DNA of 28,084 nucleotides from SIG452 sp045631485 (GTDB lineage: Bacteria; Bacillota; Clostridia; UMGS1840). The translations under genes were made by a program, and so were the position numbers. Below are positions 23,161 through 28,084 of this stretch, piece by piece; position 1 is the first letter of the stretch, and every line of letters starts with the position of its first letter. Where the stretch lies: NCBI GenBank assembly GCA_045631485.1, contig JAZQUU010000006.1, positions 1-28,084 of the forward strand, in the 5' to 3' direction. Below the pieces are notes generated by a model. That model saw only the letters and a list, made by a program, of their open reading frames with translations. It ran no database searches and was not told where the DNA came from.

Positions 23161-24021
23161 TTAGATTTTTTCTTCTTTCTTTAACTTGTTGGGAGTTTGT
23201 CCGTAATATTTTTTAAATGCTACAAAGAATCCGTTAGGTCCGGTATAACCGCATTTCTCTGCAATTTGGGTTACAGATAATTTGGTTTCCTGCAATAAGC
23301 TTTTTGCCAGTTGCATTTTCATCATGGTTAATCGTTCACTAAAGGATTGGCCATACATCTTTTTAATGATTCTCTGAGTTTGCTGAGAGCTTAAATGCAG
23401 AAGTTCTGATAATTCTGTTAAAGACCCGTGCTGGAAGCTGTGGGTAAAATAACGGTCAACTACATACGTACGGGAGTTATCGTTATCAGAGGGGCGCGCT
23501 ATTTGCATCGTTTCTTCTCCGTGAGAATTGGTTGCTTTGATTAGCGCCATAATTTCGTGCAGACAAGCAGTAATCAGTTCATCTTTTTCTGAATAATCGC
23601 ACTGAATATATTCGGCACAACGGTTAAAGCAGGAACCTAGCAGAGGAGAATCCAGCCACACAAAATCATCCGCCAGAATTTTCTGAAAGGCATCGTAAAC
23701 ATTGGAACCCTGCACCGAAGGATTTTTTTCCACCGCAAAAATCATGCAGAAACGCTTGGTATCAGGATGGATATTGGTAGTATGTGTGGTTCCGGGCGCA
23801 ATAATCACAGTATCTCCGCGATTCATAAATGTTCGTTCGGTATCTGCCACCAGGGTAATATTCCCGTGAAGCACGTGAAACATTTCATACAGTTTATGGG
23901 AATGTAAGAGCCCTTTATGCGGCTCGGTGCCCACTGTATTGATGTTGGAGAAAAACACAAAATTTGCATCTCCCATGGAAAAACGGTATTCCCAATAAAT
24001 ATTATTAACAAAATAACTCAC
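23161..24021 (-). CDS. AraC-family transcriptional regulator with cupin sensor domain
   Basis: A 286-residue regulator. Residues about 30-110 form a cupin sensor domain (HSHKLYEMFHVLHG, RGDTVIIAPGTTHT). The last 100 residues are the AraC/XylS double helix-turn-helix: SLTELSELLHLSSQQTQRII for the first and VTQIAEKCGYTGPNGFFVAF for the second, ending in the family's YYGQTPNKLKK. Such proteins usually sense sugars or other small ligands and act on nearby genes. Here the only divergent neighbour is sigG, so the target is not obvious. The start is a GTG at 24021, six nt after AAGAAGGGA. Confidence 0.92.
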   Translation of the reverse strand: MSYFVNNIYWEYRFSMGDANFVFFSNINTVGTEPHKGLLHSHKLYEMFHVLHGNITLVADTERTFMNRGDTVIIAPGTTHTTNIHPDTKRFCMIFAVEKNPSVQGSNVYDAFQKILADDFVWLDSPLLGSCFNRCAEYIQCDYSEKDELITACLHEIMALIKATNSHGEETMQIARPSDNDNSRTYVVDRYFTHSFQHGSLTELSELLHLSSQQTQRIIKKMYGQSFSERLTMMKMQLAKSLLQETKLSVTQIAEKCGYTGPNGFFVAFKKYYGQTPNKLKKEEKI

Positions 24022-24043
24022 GATAATCCCTTCTTTCTATCAC

Positions 24044-24072
24044 ATTATAACATATTATTTCACAAAATGCAA
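24044..24072 (-). promoter_or_regulatory. Sigma-A promoter of the AraC-family gene
   Basis: On the minus strand TTGCAT (24067-24072), 17 nt, TATAAT (24044-24049) with TGT extended -10; 22 nt before the GTG start. Confidence 0.8.
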
Positions 24073-24273
24073 ACAAAATATCAAAATAATTCATAATAAT
24101 CAAAAAAATACCATATTTTCGGGGTGTTATGACAAAAATATGTTTGAAAATATGTTGTTTTTGGTTAAAATTTGTTTCAAAAAAGATATTTTTGATAATA
24201 AAATAAGAATTTCGACGAATGGATATATCAAATTTTCTTATGGCACTATAAATGTTTCTCTCATTTTTTTATG
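24073..24273. other. A+T-rich divergent spacer between the AraC-family gene and sigG
   Basis: The gene-free stretch 24022-24338 holds the minus-strand promoter (24044-24072) and a forespore-type promoter (24274-24303). Between them the DNA is strongly A+T-rich with many A and T tracts. One weak sigma-A-like pair is visible on the plus strand (TTGAAA at 24144-24149, TAAAAT at 24166-24171, 16 nt apart). I see no conserved RNA or coding sequence. Confidence 0.5.
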
Positions 24274-24303
24274 TAATAGCCTCCGAAAAAATCGGAAATA
24301 CTA
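24274..24303 (+). promoter_or_regulatory. Forespore (SigF/SigG-type) promoter of sigG
   Basis: GGAAATACTA at 24294-24303 fits every fixed position of the SigF -10 consensus (GGNNANANTW). TAATA at 24274-24278, 15 nt upstream, is a four-of-five match to the SigG -35 (GNATR). The predicted start near 24311 is just before the ribosome site at 24327-24335. In B. subtilis sigG is transcribed by SigF, so the position makes sense. Confidence 0.5.
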
Positions 24304-24338
24304 TGGACAAGTATTTTTGGGAAAAGACGGAGGAATTT

Positions 24339-25109
24339 ATGAATAAAGTGGTTATCTGCGGAGTGAATACCCAGGATTTGCCTCGTTTTACGCAAGATAA
24401 GAAAACAGAGCTATTGCAACGGATTGCAAAAGGTGATGGTGATGCAAGAGAAGAATTTATCAACGGAAATCTGAGATTGGTATTAAGCGTTATCAAAAAA
24501 TTTGCCAATCGGGGTGAAAATCCCGACGATTTATTTCAAATCGGATGTGTGGGACTGATGAAAGCCATTGACAATTTTGATTTATCTCATGAGGTGCGTT
24601 TTTCCACCTATGCGGTTCCCATGATTTTAGGGGAAATCAAGCGATATCTGAGAGATTCGGGTGCCGTGAAGGTAAGTCGTTCGTTAAAGGATATTGCATA
24701 CCGTGCCTTATCTGCCAAGGAGAAATTGACTTCCTCTTTGGGGCACGAACCAACACCTTACGAAATTGCAAAAGAAATCGGTGTCACCGCAAAAGAAGTG
24801 GTAACAGCCCTGGATGCTATCTGCGATCCCGTTTCTTTGTATGAACCTATTTACAACGATGGAGGAGATGTTATCCTGGTGATGGATCAGCTTTCCGATA
24901 CCAAAAGCAGGGAAGAGAAGTGGCTTGGCGGGATTTGTGTATCTCAGGCAATGGGAAAATTACCGGAAAAAGAACGAAAAATTTTAGCAATGCGCTTTTT
25001 TGAGGATAAAACCCAAACGGAAATTGCCGAAGAAATTCACATTTCCCAGGCACAGGTTTCCCGTCTGGAAAAAAACGCTCTCATTTCTATGCGAAAATAT
25101 ATCAATTAA
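24339..25109 (+). CDS. sigG: Late forespore RNA polymerase sigma factor SigG
   Basis: A 256-residue sigma-70 family factor directing late forespore genes. The N-terminus NKVVICGVNTQDLP is the SigG signature that separates it from SigF. Region 2 follows (INGNLRLVLSV, DDLFQIGCVGLMKAIDNFD, FSTYAVPMILGEIKRYLRD), then region 3 (KDIAYRALSAKEKL, EPTPYEIAKEIGV), DPVSLYEPIYNDGGD, and region 4 with the helix-turn-helix (TEIAEEIHISQAQVSRLEK). Length matches B. subtilis SigG (260). The ATG at 24339 follows GACGGAGGAA; the frame is open to 24252, but that would start before the forespore promoter. Usual Firmicute neighbours (spoIIGA, sigE) are absent; here it is followed by a SpoVB-like gene. Confidence 0.96.
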   Translation: MNKVVICGVNTQDLPRFTQDKKTELLQRIAKGDGDAREEFINGNLRLVLSVIKKFANRGENPDDLFQIGCVGLMKAIDNFDLSHEVRFSTYAVPMILGEIKRYLRDSGAVKVSRSLKDIAYRALSAKEKLTSSLGHEPTPYEIAKEIGVTAKEVVTALDAICDPVSLYEPIYNDGGDVILVMDQLSDTKSREEKWLGGICVSQAMGKLPEKERKILAMRFFEDKTQTEIAEEIHISQAQVSRLEKNALISMRKYIN

Positions 25110-25116
25110 CCACATA

Positions 25117-25166
25117 AAAAGAAGTCTCTCTTTCATAGAAATACTATGGAGGGGAGGCTTTTTTTT
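25117..25166 (+). terminator. Terminator hairpin containing the ribosome site of the next gene
   Basis: Left arm 25122-25138 (AAGTCTCTCTTTCATAG) pairs along all 17 positions with the right arm 25144-25160 (CTATGGAGGGGAGGCTT), four pairs being G-U, over loop AAATA. It is followed directly by a run of eight T (25159-25166). It lies 12 nt after the sigG stop. The right arm contains the GGAGGGGAGG ribosome site of the flippase, and the T run ends in its TTG start. Confidence 0.85.
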
Positions 25167-26637
25167 GAACAAAAGTGCAGTGTTTATAAAAAATGCATTA
25201 CTGATGACGGTTTGCTCCTTTTTTCTTCGTACAATCGGATTGTCCTTTTCGGTATATCTTTCCAACAAAATCGGTGCGGAGGCAATGGGAACTTACCATC
25301 TGATTCTGTCTGTTTATTTTTTTGCGGTCACACTTGCCACCTCGGGCATTGGTCTTACCGTCACAAAATTGGTGTCGGAAGAACTTGCAAAAGGAAATCG
25401 CCAAACAGTTCGTTCTCTTCTTAAAAAGGCATTGCAATACAGTTTGTTTTTCGGTACCGTTTCAGGGGCAATTCTCATATCTTTTGCCCCTTTTCTGACT
25501 ACCCGTATTTTTGATGGAAAAATTGGAACTGTACCCTTTTATCTTTTGGCGGCAGGGTTACCGTTTCTCTCGGTTTCTTCGGCGTTATCGGGGTATTTTA
25601 TCGCGTTAAGAAAATCAGGAAAAACAACGTTTGCACAGATTTTGGAGCAGCTTTTAAAAATTGGATTGACTGTCTTATGGTTATCTGTTACCGATGTTTC
25701 GGATGTTGGAAAAGTTTGTTGTGTTTTGGTGATTGGAGGCACTTTTTCGGAAATTCTCTCCTGCTTTTTTTATGGTGTGGCATATCGTATGGAAGAGAGA
25801 AATATTCCCGCAAAAAAACAAAGGGGACAATGGAAACGGATTTTTTCCTTTTCCATGCCGATTGCCCTGAGTTCTTATCTTCGCTCGGGACTTTCTTCCC
25901 TCAAACATTTATTGATTCCCAATCGCCTCGGTGCTTCGGGAATCTCCGACGGCATCGCACAATACGGACGAGTAAACGGAATGGTTTTTCCAATTTTAAT
26001 GTTTCCTCAGGCCATGCTTTCTGCCTTCGCATCTCTTCTGGTGCCTGAAATCACGGAGCAGCATACCCTTGGCAGACAACAAAATTTAAAACGGATTCTT
26101 TCACGCATCTTTCGGATTACGTTATTGTTTTCGGTGGCGGTAGGCGGAATTTTATTTCGGTTTTCAGAAAAAATATGTCTGTTTTTTTATGGCAACACAG
26201 ACACGGCGTTGTTTTTAAAATTGCTTTCGCCTCTCGTGATAATGATGTACTTAGACGATATTGTGGATGCAATCTTAAAAGGAATCAACTGTCAGGTGGC
26301 AGTAGTTCGCATCAACATTTTGGATTCTGCGGTGAGTATTTGTCTTATGTGGTGGTTGCTTCCTGTCTATGGCATCCGCGGATATCTTATGGTGATTGCC
26401 GTGGGCGAAATGTTAAACGGCACCTTAAGCCTCATCACCTTAATCCGTCACACCGATTGCGATTTCGGTTTTTTAAAAAATCTTCTTCTGCCGGGCATTT
26501 TTATTTTGATTTCCACCAAATGTGCCGAAACTCTTTTTTCGGGGAGCCTTTGGTGTGCCGTCGGAATGTCCGTGCTTATGTATGTGAGTATGCTCTATGC
26601 CGCGGGAATTTTAAAATATGATGATTTGAAATTGTAA
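25165..26637 (+). CDS. SpoVB/MurJ-like lipid-linked precursor flippase (MOP superfamily)
   Basis: A 490-residue polytopic membrane protein with about 12-14 hydrophobic helices. The opening (KSAVFIKNALLMTVCSF, then SNKIGAEAMGTYHL, TSGIGLTVTKLVSEELAKG) and later FPQAMLSAFASLLVPEITEQ, GNTDTA and LKGINCQ stretches are typical of the polysaccharide-transport/SpoVB branch of the MOP superfamily. In Bacillus SpoVB is needed for spore cortex synthesis, and being next to sigG fits a sporulation role, but clostridia have several paralogs, so the exact one is not assigned. The start is a TTG at 25165, eight nt after GGGGAGG; the frame is open upstream through the end of sigG without a ribosome site. No promoter of its own was seen, so expression may depend on reading through the hairpin at 25117-25166. 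Confidence 0.85.
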   Translation: MNKSAVFIKNALLMTVCSFFLRTIGLSFSVYLSNKIGAEAMGTYHLILSVYFFAVTLATSGIGLTVTKLVSEELAKGNRQTVRSLLKKALQYSLFFGTVSGAILISFAPFLTTRIFDGKIGTVPFYLLAAGLPFLSVSSALSGYFIALRKSGKTTFAQILEQLLKIGLTVLWLSVTDVSDVGKVCCVLVIGGTFSEILSCFFYGVAYRMEERNIPAKKQRGQWKRIFSFSMPIALSSYLRSGLSSLKHLLIPNRLGASGISDGIAQYGRVNGMVFPILMFPQAMLSAFASLLVPEITEQHTLGRQQNLKRILSRIFRITLLFSVAVGGILFRFSEKICLFFYGNTDTALFLKLLSPLVIMMYLDDIVDAILKGINCQVAVVRINILDSAVSICLMWWLLPVYGIRGYLMVIAVGEMLNGTLSLITLIRHTDCDFGFLKNLLLPGIFILISTKCAETLFSGSLWCAVGMSVLMYVSMLYAAGILKYDDLKL

Positions 26638-26643
26638 TTTCTC

Positions 26644-26672
26644 TTGTGTTTTGATGCACAATGTGATACAAT
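26644..26672 (+). promoter_or_regulatory. Sigma-A promoter, probably for the lipase gene
   Basis: TTGTGT (26644-26649), 17 nt, TACAAT (26667-26672) preceded by TGA (extended -10). The next start codon is at 26859, giving a leader of about 180 nt that carries the palindromic repeat. Confidence 0.6.
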
Positions 26673-26738
26673 AGAAACGAATGAAATGCGTATATCGCTA
26701 AAAATATTGTTATATAAATTGACAAACAAGTGAAACAA

Positions 26739-26790
26739 TGTAGGGGCGATTTATGAATCGCCTGCGGGACATTCGTGAATGTTCCCTACA
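26739..26790. repeat. Palindromic intergenic repeat (REP-like, two hairpins)
   Basis: The ends TGTAGGG and CCCTACA are inverted. Inside are two hairpins, GGCGATT-TATG-AATCGCC (26745-26762) and GGGACATT-CGTG-AATGTTCCC (26766-26786). The right half matches the element at 21498-21525. Paired arms with sequence changes on both sides indicate a mobile or structurally maintained family. It lies between the promoter at 26644-26672 and the lipase start. Confidence 0.75.
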
Positions 26791-26858
26791 AAATTTTGTG
26801 GTCTTAACCTGACAATATCATAAAAAGATTGTCGAAATTTGGTGAAAGGAGAAAACAA

Positions 26859-28084
26859 ATGAAAAAAACACATATTATTTTTATAGCTGCTATCCTGTGT
26901 ATATTATTTTCAACATTAGGAGTATCTGCATCATCTGATATCGACAATGAAAAATATATTCCAAAAGTCATCACAACAGATGATGGATATAAAACGATAT
27001 TTGATGCGGAGCTTGCAAGAATTTCAAGAAGGTTATCTTCGGACGCGTATGATGTTGTTGAGGGAGTTGATATTAATAATAATGATGGTTTGGCAGAAAC
27101 CTTTAAAAAAGAAGGTTTTGTAGATATTAAAATGAATCATACTTCAGATTTGGTTATGGGAATTATTTCAAATAATTTTCTTGTTGGTGTAAAAAACTTT
27201 GAAGTTGACGGAATAGAGAAACATATCCTTGCAATAGCTTTCAGAGGAACACAAACTGACGGGCTCAATGATTTGTTCACTGATGCCAGTTGTTTTGATG
27301 TGCATGGTTTTCATGCAGGATTTTATACTGCTGCGTGGCAAGCATATGCTACGCTTGAAGGTATGACATTCCCGTCCATAAAAGATGAAGATGGAAATGA
27401 TATGACATTTTCGGAATACCTTGCATATAGCGGAGTTGTGGGAAGTGATTATTCAATACTTGTTACAGGACATAGTCTGGGCGGTGCAGTTGCAAATGTC
27501 TTTGCGGGAGGCATTTTGTCTCAATATGCTAAAAATAATGTAATGTGCTACACATTTGCCGCCCCGATTGTTTGTTCATCTGCAAAAGCAAAGGAATACG
27601 ATGCTTATAATATTTTCAATATAATTAATACATATGATATTGTGCCAAAGGTAGGGTATAATGTTGTTTTAGGTGTCAGATTGGGAACGGATTTTGAGGT
27701 GACTGTGACAGATTCTGAAGATAATGCTCATAAGCTAAGTACCACTTATGAAAAGGCTACTAATCAGGTGATAGGTAGCATTGAATCTTTATATCCATAC
27801 GCTTATCGTGTCGTTAATTCCGCAGACGAAATACATATACATACCGATTGTTCTCTTGAAGAGAGAAGGTTCCCTGGTTATTTATCGATAGACACTTTGA
27901 AAATAGTGGGAAAAGTAAATGTAAATACTGGTTTGCATGTTGAAGGGACGATAAAACACGATCCATTTCTAGAATCAAAGCTAATAATAAATGAAAAAAT
28001 AGAAGTGGGGAAAAATTGGGAAATACCGACAGCAGGAAGTGTTGAGATAAATGCAGATGTATTAGTTGGAGAAAACTTACTTCA
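26859..28084 (+). CDS. Secreted class 3 lipase with C-terminal solenoid (3' truncated by window)
   Basis: The frame runs from ATG 26859 (AAAGGAG 7 nt upstream) past the window end; 408 residues are visible. Residues 1-24 are a signal peptide (MKKTHIIFIAAILCILF, cut near VSA). The lipase-3 alpha/beta hydrolase fold follows: AIAFRGTQTD near 125-134, nucleophile Ser206 in TGHSLGGAVAN, D260 in TYDIVPKV, and probable catalytic His H291 in DNAHKLSTTY. It should hydrolyse acyl esters of lipids outside the cell. From about 345 on, short strands such as LKIVGKVNVNTGLHVEGTI and VEINADVLVGENLL look like a beta-solenoid. Codon use is A+T-rich with many ATA, AGA and AAT codons, unlike the genes to the left, which suggests separate ancestry. 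Confidence 0.9.
   Translation, partial: MKKTHIIFIAAILCILFSTLGVSASSDIDNEKYIPKVITTDDGYKTIFDAELARISRRLSSDAYDVVEGVDINNNDGLAETFKKEGFVDIKMNHTSDLVMGIISNNFLVGVKNFEVDGIEKHILAIAFRGTQTDGLNDLFTDASCFDVHGFHAGFYTAAWQAYATLEGMTFPSIKDEDGNDMTFSEYLAYSGVVGSDYSILVTGHSLGGAVANVFAGGILSQYAKNNVMCYTFAAPIVCSSAKAKEYDAYNIFNIINTYDIVPKVGYNVVLGVRLGTDFEVTVTDSEDNAHKLSTTYEKATNQVIGSIESLYPYAYRVVNSADEIHIHTDCSLEERRFPGYLSIDTLKIVGKVNVNTGLHVEGTIKHDPFLESKLIINEKIEVGKNWEIPTAGSVEINADVLVGENLL

Noticed and set aside
25107..25165. SigE-type promoter for the flippase between sigG and its start
   Set aside because: CATAAAAA at about 25113 is only a partial -10 match and no good -35 lies upstream, so it was not annotated.
26719..26747. TTGACA at 26719-26724 as a promoter for the lipase gene
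   Set aside because: The position of the -10 box falls in the repeat (AGGGGC), which is not a usable -10; the promoter at 26644-26672 is better.
26811..26833. Inverted repeat GACAAT/ATTGTC just before the lipase ribosome site as an operator
   Set aside because: Six-bp arms in A+T-rich DNA are expected by chance, and no cognate regulator is adjacent.

Overview
The window looks like chromosomal DNA of an endospore-forming, low-GC Clostridia-type Firmicute. The evidence is sigG, spoVT, a SpoVB-like flippase, a probable mother-cell promoter, strong purine-rich ribosome sites, TTG and GTG starts, and secreted proteins ending in a shared C-terminal domain. No rRNA, tRNA, CRISPR array, transposase or phage gene was seen. 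Genes sit in short units of one to three, mostly bounded by clear intrinsic terminators; several have textbook sigma-A promoters.

Bases 1-12000 are dominated by the cell surface. The end of a secreted beta-helix protein (1-858) converges on a DUF1015 gene (917-2188). Next come two very large tandem paralogous secreted alkaline phosphatases on the minus strand (2318-6922 and 7133-11998). Each has a complete PhoA-type active site followed by about 1,100 residues of repeated beta-sandwich modules, Pro/Thr linkers and a common C-terminal domain. The first has phased TTACAA repeats at the -35 position, as expected for a PhoP-controlled gene; the second does not.

Bases 12200-17000 hold a Cys-rich protein behind a SigK-like promoter (possible spore coat component), a low-molecular-weight tyrosine phosphatase, and divergently from it a three-gene operon: an amidohydrolase fused to a GNAT-like domain, a FliB-like lysine N-methylase, and a corrinoid adenosyltransferase.

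Bases 17000-21500 hold feoAB (ferrous iron uptake, minus), an aldose-1-epimerase-like gene plus a DUF975 membrane protein (plus), and spoVT (minus). Bases 21500-23100 hold two small membrane proteins of unknown function, one apparently starting at an ATC codon.

Bases 23161-26637 hold an AraC-family regulator divergent from sigG, and a SpoVB-like flippase whose ribosome site is buried in the terminator-like hairpin after sigG. A palindromic intergenic repeat separates this from a secreted class 3 lipase (26859 to window end) whose base and codon use differ from the rest. A half-copy of the same repeat lies in the spoVT leader.

The most interesting items are the modular phosphatase pair with its Pho-box contrast, the amidohydrolase-GNAT fusion operon, the terminator/ribosome-site hairpin between sigG and the flippase, the SigK-like promoter of the Cys-rich gene, and the ATC start. 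Family assignments rest on motif recognition by eye; no searches were run.
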